This document shows positions 29,313-39,035 of a stretch of DNA of 64,000 nucleotides, piece by piece (within the stretch, counting starts at the first letter, position 1; each line of letters starts with the position of its first letter). Source of the DNA: Pontixanthobacter aestiaquae (GTDB lineage Bacteria > Pseudomonadota > Alphaproteobacteria > Sphingomonadales > Sphingomonadaceae); assembly GCF_009827455.1 (NCBI RefSeq), contig NZ_WTYZ01000001.1:868001-932000 (forward strand), written 5' to 3'. A model generated the notes under the pieces. That model saw only the letters and a list, made by a program, of their open reading frames with translations. It did no database searches and had not been told where the DNA came from. The position numbers were made by a program, and so were the translations under genes.

Positions 29313-30881
29313 ATGAACGCGCCTAACAAGAGCGGCTGGAAGCCGACCACACCTGCTGGCACAGATGGCGCATTCGGCGGACCGGCCACGACCACCGGCA
29401 ACAAAGCGCTGATGCTGGAAGAACCGCTGATCTTCGAAATCGCGGACAACCAGACAACCGGCGTCGATCTACCCCAAGTTGATCCGTCAGCCGCTAGCCG
29501 CCTAGGCGGCATGGCGCGCGATGCGGATATCGGTCTGCCCGGCCTCGCAGAGCCCGAAGCGGTGCGGCATTATACCCGCCTCAGCCGCCAGAATTACGGG
29601 ATTGATCTGGGGTTCTTCCCGCTTGGTTCCTGCACCATGAAGCACAATCCGCGGCTGAACGAGAAAGTCGCGCGGATGCCGGGCTTTGCTGATGTCCATC
29701 CGCTGGCCCCGACCGATACGGTTCAGGGCGCGCTGGGAGTGATTAACGAGCTTGCGGAATGGCTTATCAAGCTGACCGGCATGCACGGTGTCGCGATGAG
29801 CCCCAAAGCTGGCGCGCATGGCGAGCTATGCGGTATTCTATGTATTCGTGCCGCTTTGGAAGCACGCGGCGATGCCCGCGAAGTCGTGCTCGTGCCCGAA
29901 AGCGCGCATGGCACCAATCCTGCGACTGCAGCGTTTGCGGGCTATAAGGTCGAGAACATCCCTGCGAACGAAGCGGGCCGGGTTGATCTGGATGCGCTGA
30001 AAGCGCGCCTCGGCCCCGACGTTGCCGCAGTGATGATCACCAATCCCAACACCTGCGGATTGTTCGAGCCGGATATGCGCGCGATTTCGGATGCGGTGCA
30101 TGAGGCTGGCGGTTTCGTCTATTGCGATGGTGCAAACTTCAATGCGATTGTCGGGCGGGTTCGTCCGGGCGATCTTGGCGTTGATGCGATGCATATCAAT
30201 TTGCATAAGACGTTCTCCACCCCGCATGGCGGCGGAGGTCCGGGCAGCGGTCCGGTCGTGCTGTCCGAAGCGCTTAGCCCTTATGGCCCGCTGCCGTTCA
30301 CCGCGCGCACCGACGATGGCTATATCCATCTGGTCGAGGAAGAGGGGGCTGCCGATTACGGGCATACGCAGGCGTTTGGCCGGATGACGGCATTCCATGG
30401 CCAGATGGGCATGTTCACCCGTGCGCTGACTTACATGCTTAGCCACGGGGCGGACGGGCTCAAGCAAGTCGCCGAAGATGCGGTGCTCAATGCCAACTAC
30501 ATCCTGCGCTCCATGGAGGATGTACTCTACGCACCCTATGCAGACAGTGGACCGTGCATGCATGAGGCTCTGTTTGGCGATAAGGACTTCGCCGACGGGC
30601 TGTCGACCATGGATCTTGCAAAGGGTCTGATCGACGAAGGCTATCACCCGATGACGATGTACTTCCCGCTGGTGGTGCACGGCGCGATGCTGGTCGAACC
30701 GACCGAGACCGAGAGCAAGGCGACAATAGATCAGTTTATCACTGCTTTCCGCAGTGTGGTCGAGCGGGCAAAGGCTGGCGACCAAACGCTAGCGACCGCG
30801 CCGCATTATGCACCGCGCAGCAGGCTCGATGAGACGATGGCAGCGCGCAAACCACTGCTCAGCTTTATCGATCCTGATTAG
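29313..30881 (+). CDS. gcvPB: Glycine dehydrogenase (decarboxylating) subunit 2
   Basis: A 522-residue catalytic beta subunit of glycine decarboxylase. Family pieces: FFPLGSCTMKHNPRLNE, the PLP-phosphate region SPKAGAHGEL and PESAHGTNPATA, TNPNTCGLFE, and the PLP-lysine motif MHINLHKTFSTPHGGGGPG. It ends with the MTMYFPLVVHGAMLVEPTE block. ATG 29313 (MNAPNKSGW) is chosen since the 14 codons upstream are repeat sequence. It is the last gcv gene; the cyclase gene starts 57 bases later on the same strand. Confidence 0.96.
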   Translation: MNAPNKSGWKPTTPAGTDGAFGGPATTTGNKALMLEEPLIFEIADNQTTGVDLPQVDPSAASRLGGMARDADIGLPGLAEPEAVRHYTRLSRQNYGIDLGFFPLGSCTMKHNPRLNEKVARMPGFADVHPLAPTDTVQGALGVINELAEWLIKLTGMHGVAMSPKAGAHGELCGILCIRAALEARGDAREVVLVPESAHGTNPATAAFAGYKVENIPANEAGRVDLDALKARLGPDVAAVMITNPNTCGLFEPDMRAISDAVHEAGGFVYCDGANFNAIVGRVRPGDLGVDAMHINLHKTFSTPHGGGGPGSGPVVLSEALSPYGPLPFTARTDDGYIHLVEEEGAADYGHTQAFGRMTAFHGQMGMFTRALTYMLSHGADGLKQVAEDAVLNANYILRSMEDVLYAPYADSGPCMHEALFGDKDFADGLSTMDLAKGLIDEGYHPMTMYFPLVVHGAMLVEPTETESKATIDQFITAFRSVVERAKAGDQTLATAPHYAPRSRLDETMAARKPLLSFIDPD

Positions 30882-30938
30882 ACGAACCACTTGACCGCCC
30901 GTGCCTGAGCGTCTCTCCTGAATGGAGGGGAGGGCGTG

Positions 30939-33017
30939 ATGGCGTCTGCGCGTTCAGTAAGTTTCATCCAGCGCGGCTGGCGCAATGTGCGCGAGGCCGG
31001 CACAAGGCGGCTGGGCCTGACCATGCTGCTGGTGGTGCTTGCGCTGATCGTCGCTAGGTTTGGCTGGTCAGTACCGATCGTCAACCAGGCCGAGACCGGC
31101 CTTTATGATTTCCGCGCCTACCAAACCGCCAGCATGCAAGCGGTCGAGCAGGATCCGCGTATCATCATGGTCGTTTATGACGAGCAGACGCTGATCAAAG
31201 CGCGCAAACGCTCACCGCTCGATCGGGGGATGCTGGCCGCAGCATTGCGCAATCTCGACAAGCTTGGCGTCAAATCCATCGGTATCGATATTCTGTTCGA
31301 TCAACCGCAAGATGAAGATGACGAGTTGGTCGAAACGCTGCGTAATATGCAGACGCCGGTCTCGGTCGCTTATGTGCTGCAAGAAGCGAATGAAGGCGAC
31401 ATCAAATATGAGCAGCAGCTCTATCTCGAAGAGTTTCTCGCCCAGTTGGAGGGCAGCAATGCGGTTCCCGCAAGCATACAGCTTGATAATGCATTCGATG
31501 TTACCCGCCGGTGGCCACAGCCCGATGAGCGTTTGCCGCCAACGCTGACCCGATCGATGCTGGTTGGAGCAGGCGAGGCGGACAAATCACTACCGGCATA
31601 TGCCGGAGCGATCCGTTACCGCCTCTCGTCGCGCGATGGTCAGAACGACACCATCGAAAGCGGTCAGGAGGCTGTTGCCGAAACGCTTTTCCCGATAATT
31701 CCGATCGATTCGCTTGCGGATGAAGAGGTTTTTGCCATTCCCGCAGTGATCGAAGAATATCGGCCTCTGTTCGAAGGTAAATATATTCTGATTGGCGGCG
31801 ATCTGGTGGATTTTGACCGCGTGCCAACCAGCCTGTCAGACGGGACAGGCTTCGATCCTCCCGGCCTTCAGGTGCATGCCGAAATGTTGGCGCAGATGCT
31901 TGATGGCGCCAGTCTGTCCAAGCCGTTGTCCGTTACCCTGTGGATGCTGGCCATTCTGGTCATTGCGATGGCGGTGCTGACCGGCTTACTCGAATGGGGC
32001 AGCTGGCAAATCTATGTGTTGCTCGGCTTGCAATTCGTTGTGATGTTGGGCGCGCCTTTTGTGATGCATTTCCAGGGCGCTGACACTTACGGCCTTCCTG
32101 CGGTTGGCTGGCTCGCCGGTTGGGCAATAGCGTTCATGGCAGTGACCACGGCCGCTCGGGCCGCAGGCGCGGTGCAGCGTAATTTCGCGCAAGGGGCGCT
32201 AGGCAAATATCTTCCGCGAGAAATGGCCGCGGAGATCATCGAAAACCCCGAGCTTCTAGCGCTGCATGGCGAGAAGAAGGAAATTTATGTCCTTTTCAGC
32301 GATCTGGAGGGTTTCACCAAGATGAGCCACGCCGTCTCGCCCGAAATGGTCGCGAAACTGCTCAATCGCTATCTCGAAATGCTGAGCCAGGTGGTGCTCG
32401 ACCATGGCGGGGTAATCGATAAATTTGTTGGCGATGCGGTGGTGGCCTTCTGGGGTGCGCCAATTGCCAAGCCCGACGATGCAGAGCGCGCGGCGAAGGC
32501 GGGTTATGCGATCTGGCAGGCAGGTGAGGCGTTTCGTCACGAAGTCGCAGCCATGGACCCAGCTCTGCCCAAAATCGGCAAGACCCGCGTTGGCCTGCAC
32601 TATGGAGAGGCGGTTGTCGGCAATTTCGGCGGCGATACGCGAATCCAATATACTGCGTTGGGTGACAGTATGAACACTGCCGCGCGGCTTGAGGCGGCAA
32701 ACAAAGCGCTCGGTTCCAGCGTTATGGCAAGCCGCGAATTTGCGGAACGTTCGGGCCTCGATTGGTGGCGGCCAATGGGCCGTGTGGTGCTGCGAGGGCG
32801 GGCGCAACCGGTCGATATATTGGAGCCTGCACCGGACTTTCCTGCAGCAGATCGGGCAAAAATGTACGAAGCCGTCACACTGTCGGAAACTCACAAGACC
32901 AAGGCGGTCAGCGTGGTAAAAGGCCTCATCCGGAGCCATCCAGATGACACTGCGCTGGAAAACCTGCTACACCGGATGAAGAATTTGAACGAGGAGGGAG
33001 CCTATGTTCTCGGTTAG
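30939..33017 (+). CDS. CHASE2-domain class III adenylate cyclase
   Basis: A 692-residue membrane receptor. An N-terminal TM helix (about 27-45) is followed by a periplasmic CHASE2 sensor (about 50-325: YDFRAYQTASMQ, IGIDILFDQPQDEDDELV, GKYILIGGDLVDFDRVPTS, GLQVHAEMLAQMLDG), three TM helices (about 335-420) and a class III cyclase domain (about 440-620). Metal-binding Asp residues are in LFSDLEGFTKMS and DKFVGDAVVAFWG; the Asn/Arg pair is in GDSMNTAARLE. The Lys in IDKFVGD and Asp in TALGDSMN favour ATP as substrate. GGAGGGGAGG precedes ATG 30939; GTG 30936 is possible. It probably makes cAMP in response to a periplasmic signal. Confidence 0.92.
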   Translation: MASARSVSFIQRGWRNVREAGTRRLGLTMLLVVLALIVARFGWSVPIVNQAETGLYDFRAYQTASMQAVEQDPRIIMVVYDEQTLIKARKRSPLDRGMLAAALRNLDKLGVKSIGIDILFDQPQDEDDELVETLRNMQTPVSVAYVLQEANEGDIKYEQQLYLEEFLAQLEGSNAVPASIQLDNAFDVTRRWPQPDERLPPTLTRSMLVGAGEADKSLPAYAGAIRYRLSSRDGQNDTIESGQEAVAETLFPIIPIDSLADEEVFAIPAVIEEYRPLFEGKYILIGGDLVDFDRVPTSLSDGTGFDPPGLQVHAEMLAQMLDGASLSKPLSVTLWMLAILVIAMAVLTGLLEWGSWQIYVLLGLQFVVMLGAPFVMHFQGADTYGLPAVGWLAGWAIAFMAVTTAARAAGAVQRNFAQGALGKYLPREMAAEIIENPELLALHGEKKEIYVLFSDLEGFTKMSHAVSPEMVAKLLNRYLEMLSQVVLDHGGVIDKFVGDAVVAFWGAPIAKPDDAERAAKAGYAIWQAGEAFRHEVAAMDPALPKIGKTRVGLHYGEAVVGNFGGDTRIQYTALGDSMNTAARLEAANKALGSSVMASREFAERSGLDWWRPMGRVVLRGRAQPVDILEPAPDFPAADRAKMYEAVTLSETHKTKAVSVVKGLIRSHPDDTALENLLHRMKNLNEEGAYVLG

Positions 33018-33720
33018 ACCGCTAATGATTGCCGCCGCGCTGGGATGCGCTGCTCTGGTAGCGCCGATTGCCGTGCAAGCGGGCGTCGTCATCAAATCCA
33101 GTGGCCCATCTGCCGGCAAATATCCGGTCGGGATGAAGCTGAGCGATAGCGGGCGGATCACGCTCAAAACCGGCGACTCCGTCACCATTCTCGCAAATGG
33201 CGGCACGCGCGTGATCAGCGGCGCAGGCACGCACCGTGTTGCCGAGCGCGGCAAGAGCAACCGTACGGCCATCGCAGCTTTGACGCGCCGCCGTGCGGCT
33301 GGACAAGTGCGCACCGGGGCAACGCGTGGTGATCCACCCCCGGCATCGCTGACCAGTCCGAACCTTTGGTGGGTCGATGTCTCCAAGTCCGGCACCATGT
33401 GCGTGGCGGATATGTCCGCCGTGCAAATGTGGCGTCCTGGGCGAGATCAGGCATCAACCTATGTCATTGCGAGCGCTGAGTCGGCCGAACATGTTCATGT
33501 GACATTTCTTGAAGAAGAAATGGTCACCGCATGGGATAGCAAGAGGCTGCCGCTGACACAGGGTGCGACCTATTCGATCACCGGTCCGGGCGGATCCCCT
33601 TCGACGATTACATTTACCCAAATGGATGAAGTGCCTGAGGATTTGGACGATCTTACGGTGGCCTTGTTGGGTAAGGGCTGCACCACTCAAGTTGATCTTC
33701 TGGCGACTGCTTTGATGTGA
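33004..33720 (+). CDS. Exported FecR-like small protein
   Basis: A 238-residue protein with a signal peptide (MFSVRPLMIAAALGCAALVAP, cleavage expected after AVQA). It has a beta-rich segment of the FecR type (KLSDSGRITLKTGDSVTILANGG, written in pieces, then RVISGAGTH). The C-terminal half carries two Cys (GTMCVADM and KGCTTQVD) that may pair. Small FecR-like proteins commonly accompany CHASE2 cyclases and may present or shield the periplasmic signal (inference). The start overlaps the cyclase gene by 14 bases with GGAGGGAGCC as ribosome site. Confidence 0.7.
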   Translation: MFSVRPLMIAAALGCAALVAPIAVQAGVVIKSSGPSAGKYPVGMKLSDSGRITLKTGDSVTILANGGTRVISGAGTHRVAERGKSNRTAIAALTRRRAAGQVRTGATRGDPPPASLTSPNLWWVDVSKSGTMCVADMSAVQMWRPGRDQASTYVIASAESAEHVHVTFLEEEMVTAWDSKRLPLTQGATYSITGPGGSPSTITFTQMDEVPEDLDDLTVALLGKGCTTQVDLLATALM

Positions 33721-33807
33721 TCAGGGTGTGCGGGCAAGCGGGATGAGAAATTCCCGCTTGCAGCAAAGGGACCAAGTCGTAGGGTGCCGTCTTAGGGGAG
33801 GTGGTTC

Positions 33808-35184
33808 GTGATACGAATCCGGGGAAAATTGATTGCGATAGCCGGCGTGCCATTATTGGCCGCTACGGCATTCCTCTCCGTGGGCAGTTCCCCTACCGAC
33901 GCACAAACCCCCGGCAATGGCCAATATGAAGGCGTGGCAACTTGCGCAGGCTCGACTTGCCATGGCCGCGCCGAAGGCAATGGCGAAGTTGTTCGCCAGG
34001 ATGAAATCGCGAGCTGGCAAGAACCCTCTTCTTCTACCGGAGCGCATAGCCGTGCCTATGCTGCGCTCGCGTCTCCGCGTGGTCGCCAAATCGCCGCAAG
34101 CATGGGTATCGGCCCCGCGACTTCTGCGCCGCAATGCCTCGGCTGTCATGCGACTTATGTCCCAAAATCGAAGCAGGGCGCGCGTTTTCAGGTTTCCGAT
34201 GGTGTTGGCTGCGAAACGTGCCACGGCGCATCGTCCAGTTGGCTTGCGGTTCACTATGCCGCACCCGCGACACATCAATCGAATGTCGCTGCCGGCCTCA
34301 CTCCGCTGGAGCGACCGCAAACACGCGCCCGGGTTTGCCTCGATTGCCACTTCGGCAGCGCGGATGGAAACCAGTTTGTCACACATACAATGATGGCCGC
34401 GGGTCACCCGCGCGTTGTGTTCGAACTTGATCTGTTTTCGGCGCTGCAACAGCACCATGACGAGGACGCCGATTATGTGAACCGCAAGGGCAAGGCCGAT
34501 AGCGTCCGCCTATGGGCTGTCGGTCAAGCCGAAGCTGTTCGCCGTTCTACCGATCTGTTTGCGCGTGAAGAGTACGGCACGCAGGGCGTGTTCCCCGAAT
34601 ATTATTTTTACGATTGCCATTCCTGTCACCGCGCGATCACCGATGGCCCGCAGCGCAAGCTGACATTCGAGACCAATCCGGGCCGCCCGATCCCCTTCGG
34701 TATGGCACCCTATAATGATGAGAATATCATCATGCTGTCAGCTGTATCGCGGGCGCTAGCACCGGGCCGCGCCGCTGCGTTCGATAAAGCGAGCAAGGAC
34801 TTCCACCGCGCAATGGGACAAGGGCGCGGAGCCGCAGTGCAGGCTGCGCAAACGCTTCGCGGAGAAGCGGCGGCTTTGTCGAATAGTCTCGCTGGGCGCG
34901 GCTATTCAGGCAATGACGCCTTTACGGTCGTACAGGCAATTTCGGACCGCACAACAAGCCCGCGTTTCACTGACTATGCCGGATCGGCGCAGGCGGTGAT
35001 GGCGGTCGATACACTGCTTAACGCCATGGTTCGCGACGGGCGGATCACGACCGGCGCAGCAGCGGGCATTCGCGCCAATATCAACCGCGCTTATAGCGCC
35101 GTGCGCAGCCCCGGCACATACAGCCCAACCCAATTCCGCGAGGCCTTCGGTCAAGCGACGCGCGCGATAGGAGCATTGCGATAA
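33808..35184 (+). CDS. Exported multiheme cytochrome c (five heme sites, one CX4CH)
   Basis: A 458-residue protein with a signal peptide, cleaved near SSPTDAQT. Heme-attachment motifs: C46AGSTCH (a CX4CH form), C110LGCH, C135ETCH, C177LDCH and C270HSCH. The segment around the first motif (VATCAGSTCHGRAEGNG, later GAHSRAYAAL) resembles the cytochrome c554/c-prime-like multiheme family. The C-terminal 180 residues lack hemes and look helical. It would be a periplasmic electron carrier. GTG 33808 is the start, with GGGGAGGTGG upstream. Its stop overlaps the next ATG (TAATG). Confidence 0.87.
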   Translation: MIRIRGKLIAIAGVPLLAATAFLSVGSSPTDAQTPGNGQYEGVATCAGSTCHGRAEGNGEVVRQDEIASWQEPSSSTGAHSRAYAALASPRGRQIAASMGIGPATSAPQCLGCHATYVPKSKQGARFQVSDGVGCETCHGASSSWLAVHYAAPATHQSNVAAGLTPLERPQTRARVCLDCHFGSADGNQFVTHTMMAAGHPRVVFELDLFSALQQHHDEDADYVNRKGKADSVRLWAVGQAEAVRRSTDLFAREEYGTQGVFPEYYFYDCHSCHRAITDGPQRKLTFETNPGRPIPFGMAPYNDENIIMLSAVSRALAPGRAAAFDKASKDFHRAMGQGRGAAVQAAQTLRGEAAALSNSLAGRGYSGNDAFTVVQAISDRTTSPRFTDYAGSAQAVMAVDTLLNAMVRDGRITTGAAAGIRANINRAYSAVRSPGTYSPTQFREAFGQATRAIGALR

Positions 35185-37172
35185 TGGCGCGTAAGATCGG
35201 CACCTATTGGTGTTTGGCTGGCGCACTCGCACTGGCGGCATGTGGTGGCGGCGATAGCGGCCAGAACGCACCGCCAACGGGCGGTACACCAGCGCCATCA
35301 CCCACACCACCAGCGCAGGGCCGATTGTTCGCTGATCCCGCAGCAGAGTTTCTTAGCGTCGGTGAAGTCCAGCAGATCATGGCGCAGGCCATTGGTGAAG
35401 CGCAGGCGCGTGGGCTTCCGTCGACTATCGCGGTAACCGACCGGGTGGGCAATGTGCTGGGCGTGTTCGCCATGACCGGCGCGCCCGCGGTGACGACACT
35501 GAGCAGCGAGACCATTGGCGGCACAACGACCATGCCCATCGGCCTGCAGGGCGCGGATGTCCCGTCGACGACTGCAGCCATCGCAAAAGCGATTACGGGT
35601 GCCTATCTCTCGAGTGGCGGCAATGCCTTCTCCACTCGAACAGCCAGCCAGATTGTACAGGAACATTTTCCGCCAGCACCGACTACGGTTGGGCTGGAAA
35701 GCGGGCCTTTGTTCGGCGTGCAGTTCAGCCAATTGCCGTGCTCTGATCTCAATGCGCGCTTCACCGGCGGCGGTGCGGGCGCATTTATCGGACCCAAACG
35801 ATCCCCGCTGGGTCTTGCGGCTGATCCGGGCGGATTCCCGATTTATAAGAATGGTGTTGTTGTTGGCGGTATCGGGATTGCGGGTGACGGCGATTACGGC
35901 TTCGACACCAATATTCTCGACCGTGATGTTGATGATGAGGAAGCGATTGCTTTAGCAGGCATTCAAGGCTTTGCCCCGCCAGTAGAGATCGCGGCGGACC
36001 GGATTACTGTCGACGGCACCAGTCTGCGCTTCACCGACATGACTGTCAGCGATCTGTCGCCCCTGCAAACCAGCTTTGGGGCGGTGAATGGCCCGGCTGG
36101 CGGCATCGTCGCAGTCACAGGTTATAGCAATGGCGTCATCCAGCAGGGGGTAGCCTACGGCACCGAAGCCTCAGGCATTCGTCCAAGCACAGCTGCTGAA
36201 TTCACCAATCAGGATGCCTATGTCCTGACCAATGGCGCGGGGGCAGGGCGCTTCCCGATCCGTGCCGGTACGGATGCGGCAAGTGTGGCCCAGCCGCTCA
36301 GCGCCGCTGAATCGCGCGCGATCTTGGAAGAGGCGTTCGCCGTCCTTTCCCGCTCCCGCGCGCAAATTCGCCGACCCCTCGACAGCCGGATGCAGGCGAC
36401 GGTCAGTCTGGTCGATACGCATGGGCAAGTGCTCGGTATTGTCCGTTCGCCCGATGGCCCGATTTTCGGCACCGACGTCAGCTTGCAAAAAGCGCGCACG
36501 GCTGCGTTCTTCTCCAATGCCGTTGCCGCTCAGCAATTGCTGGGTACGCCAGTTTTGGCAGGCTTCGATGTGTCGGCCTACGTGCCGCGCGTGCGCAATT
36601 TCCTGAATGACGCAAACGCTTTGACGGGAACATTCGCCTTTGCCGATCGCTCGGGCGGGAATCTGTCGCGGCCTTACTTCCCCGATGGTGAAGTTGGCCC
36701 GACACCGGGGCCGCTCTCGGTAGAAAACCCAAACACATTCAGCCCCTTTGCTGTGGGACTGCAGAGCGATCTGATCGCGGTGAACATCGTGCAGCATCTC
36801 GGCTTTGTGCAGGGTGCAAATCCCGACACAGCAAACGAGTGTACCTTTGTGCCGAATGGGCCAGGCGGACGGAAGCGGATCGCCAATGGGATCCAGATAT
36901 TTCCCGGCTCGGTCCCCGTGTATCGCGGTAATCAACTGGTCGGCGGGATCGGCGTTTCGGGTGATGGGATTGATCAGGATGACATGGTCAGCTTCCTAGG
37001 GCTGCACAATGCAGGCCAGCGCATCGGCGGGATCAGCAATGCGCCTGCCGCAATCCGCGCAGACCGGATCGTGGTGAACATCAATGGTGGATCGGTCCGC
37101 CTGCGTTACGTCAATTGCCCCTTCGCGCCCTTCCTTGACGATCCCGCGCAGAATGTGTGCGAGGGGTTGTAA
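35184..37172 (+). CDS. Lipoprotein with two GlcG/HbpS-type heme-binding-like domains
   Basis: A 662-residue lipoprotein (lipobox LAAC, acylated Cys20; Pro/Thr-rich linker after). Two related domains follow, at about 50-300 and 370-650. Each begins with a helix and a strand pair (GLPSTIAVTDRVGNVLGVF; MQATVSLVDTHGQVLGIV) and has a later Gly-rich turn (VVVGGIGIAGDGD; QLVGGIGVSGDGI). This is the DUF336/GlcG/HbpS pattern, whose members bind heme or Fe-related ligands in some cases. Each domain also has Cys residues near its end that could pair. It may insert or protect heme in the neighbouring cytochromes, or act as redox sensor (inference). Confidence 0.78.
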   Translation: MARKIGTYWCLAGALALAACGGGDSGQNAPPTGGTPAPSPTPPAQGRLFADPAAEFLSVGEVQQIMAQAIGEAQARGLPSTIAVTDRVGNVLGVFAMTGAPAVTTLSSETIGGTTTMPIGLQGADVPSTTAAIAKAITGAYLSSGGNAFSTRTASQIVQEHFPPAPTTVGLESGPLFGVQFSQLPCSDLNARFTGGGAGAFIGPKRSPLGLAADPGGFPIYKNGVVVGGIGIAGDGDYGFDTNILDRDVDDEEAIALAGIQGFAPPVEIAADRITVDGTSLRFTDMTVSDLSPLQTSFGAVNGPAGGIVAVTGYSNGVIQQGVAYGTEASGIRPSTAAEFTNQDAYVLTNGAGAGRFPIRAGTDAASVAQPLSAAESRAILEEAFAVLSRSRAQIRRPLDSRMQATVSLVDTHGQVLGIVRSPDGPIFGTDVSLQKARTAAFFSNAVAAQQLLGTPVLAGFDVSAYVPRVRNFLNDANALTGTFAFADRSGGNLSRPYFPDGEVGPTPGPLSVENPNTFSPFAVGLQSDLIAVNIVQHLGFVQGANPDTANECTFVPNGPGGRKRIANGIQIFPGSVPVYRGNQLVGGIGVSGDGIDQDDMVSFLGLHNAGQRIGGISNAPAAIRADRIVVNINGGSVRLRYVNCPFAPFLDDPAQNVCEGL

Positions 37173-39035
37173 GTGAGCGTCGCTTTCGCCCTTCCCTTGA
37201 TTTTGCAGGCTACACAGCCCGCAGAAACGCGGCAGGTACCGCATAAGGCCGAACCGGATGAAATCACGACGGAGCAGGTCGAAGTCGAACCACCGGAGCC
37301 GCCTCCAGTGGACAACGAGTCCATTGATGGCCGCCGTCGCCCCGGTGTGACGGGCGAACTGCCCGAGAAGATCGACCAGACCAATGAAGGCGCTTTCCGC
37401 GCGCCTCCTCCTGAAGCTTTTCCGGCAGATCAGCTACCGATCCCCGACCGCTGGCGGTTGATTGAATCGCTCGGGCTGGTGAAAGAAAAATGGTGGGATC
37501 CCTATAACCAGAACACCTATAAAGGTGATCGCCCGATCAATCGGGACAAGGTTCCATGGTTGCCGATCAACGGCGATGATTGGTTCTTCGTCGCCAATGC
37601 GATCAGCGACACCGTGGTTGAGCCGCGCACCTTCCCGATTCCGGTGGGCGTTCAGACGACAGAAGATCCAGATCGCCTAGACGTGTTCGGCAATGAAGGC
37701 AGTCTGGTTCTGTCGCAAACTTTCCTGACCGGCTTTGCGCTGCTCAAAGGTAATACTGCGTATAAGCCGCCGGATGTTGAATACCGCGCGACTCTGGCGT
37801 TCAACATCAACCATGTCGATGTGCCCGAGAAACGCGTGCTGTTTGTCGAGCCGAGCAATGGCAGCAGCCGGACGGACTATTTCGTTGGCGTGCAGGAGTT
37901 GTTTTTCGACTATCACATCCGCAATACGTCTGACCGGTATGATTTCGACAGCTTCCGTATCGGTATCCAGCCGTTTCAGGCGGATTTTCGCGGCTTCCTG
38001 TTTCAGGATCAGCAGCTTGGCCTGCGCTTCTTCGGGACGCGTGATAACAACCGGTTCCAGTATAATGTCGCGGCGTTCTGGCGGCTGGAGAAAGACACCA
38101 ATAGCGGGCTGAATGCGGTCACCCAGACGCCGCGCGATGACTTCCTGTTTATCGCCAATGCGTATCGGCAGGATTTCCTGATCCCGGCGCTGACCAGCCA
38201 GATTACTGTCGCCTACAATCGCAATCGCGAAGCCGACGACATCCAGATCGACGACAATGGCTTCCCTGTTCGTCCGGCTTTGCTCGGCACGCTGCGCGGG
38301 CGCGAATATGATGCGTTCTATGTCGGCTATAATGCTGATGGCCGCGTGGGCCGGATCAATATCACCGCCAGCGCCTATGGTGTGTTTGGCGAGGACCGGA
38401 ACAGCTTTTTCACCGACCGCCCCGCTGATATCCGCGCCTTCTTTGCAGCGGCAGAACTAAGTTACGACCGCGATTGGGCCCGCTTCCGCCTATCGGGTGC
38501 CTATGCCAGCGGCGATGACGATCCCTATGACGATGTCGAGGGCGGCTATGATGCAGTATTCGAGAATCCGATCTTTGCGGGTGCCGATACCTCCTACTGG
38601 ATACGCCAGACGATACCCTTTGCCGGTGGCGGGCGTGCAGTTTCGGTCAATAATCGCAACGGACTATTGAACTCGCTGCGTCCCTCCAAAGAGCAGGGCC
38701 AGTCGAACTTTAACAATCCCGGCCTCGTGCTTGTCGGCGCTGGCGCGGATTTCGATCTGACGCCCGAGTTTCGTCTCTCGGCCAATGCCAATCATCTGTG
38801 GTTCGAGAACACTTCCTCGCTGGAAGCTTTGCGGAATGAGGGCAGCATTCCCAAGGAGATTGGCTTCGATCTTTCTGCTGCTGCAATCTGGCGGCCGAGC
38901 GCGATACAGAACGTTGTGTTCCGCCTCTCCGGCGCGGCGCTGATATCCGGCAAAGGCTTCGATGATCTGTTCGACAATCTGGGCAATACCGGAACCTACT
39001 ATTCCGTGCTCGCTAATGTGATCTTGACCTACTGA
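37173..39035 (+). CDS. Outer-membrane beta-barrel (porin-like) of the multiheme cluster
   Basis: A 620-residue protein starting at GTG 37173, right after the previous stop, with GAGGGG as ribosome site. A short hydrophobic N terminus (MSVAFALPLILQATQP) is the probable signal. Residues 20-100 are Pro/Glu-rich, then come about 500 residues of alternating hydrophobic strands and polar loops with many aromatic residues (LSQTFLTGFALL, FFVGVQ-like YFVGVQELFFDYHI, VGRINITASAYGVFG). The last residues ANVILTY end in an aromatic residue, as in BAM-assembled barrels. No sugar- or TonB-specific plug is seen. Pairing with the decaheme gene next door (TGATG overlap) suggests a porin-cytochrome partnership. 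Confidence 0.82.
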   Translation: MSVAFALPLILQATQPAETRQVPHKAEPDEITTEQVEVEPPEPPPVDNESIDGRRRPGVTGELPEKIDQTNEGAFRAPPPEAFPADQLPIPDRWRLIESLGLVKEKWWDPYNQNTYKGDRPINRDKVPWLPINGDDWFFVANAISDTVVEPRTFPIPVGVQTTEDPDRLDVFGNEGSLVLSQTFLTGFALLKGNTAYKPPDVEYRATLAFNINHVDVPEKRVLFVEPSNGSSRTDYFVGVQELFFDYHIRNTSDRYDFDSFRIGIQPFQADFRGFLFQDQQLGLRFFGTRDNNRFQYNVAAFWRLEKDTNSGLNAVTQTPRDDFLFIANAYRQDFLIPALTSQITVAYNRNREADDIQIDDNGFPVRPALLGTLRGREYDAFYVGYNADGRVGRINITASAYGVFGEDRNSFFTDRPADIRAFFAAAELSYDRDWARFRLSGAYASGDDDPYDDVEGGYDAVFENPIFAGADTSYWIRQTIPFAGGGRAVSVNNRNGLLNSLRPSKEQGQSNFNNPGLVLVGAGADFDLTPEFRLSANANHLWFENTSSLEALRNEGSIPKEIGFDLSAAAIWRPSAIQNVVFRLSGAALISGKGFDDLFDNLGNTGTYYSVLANVILTY

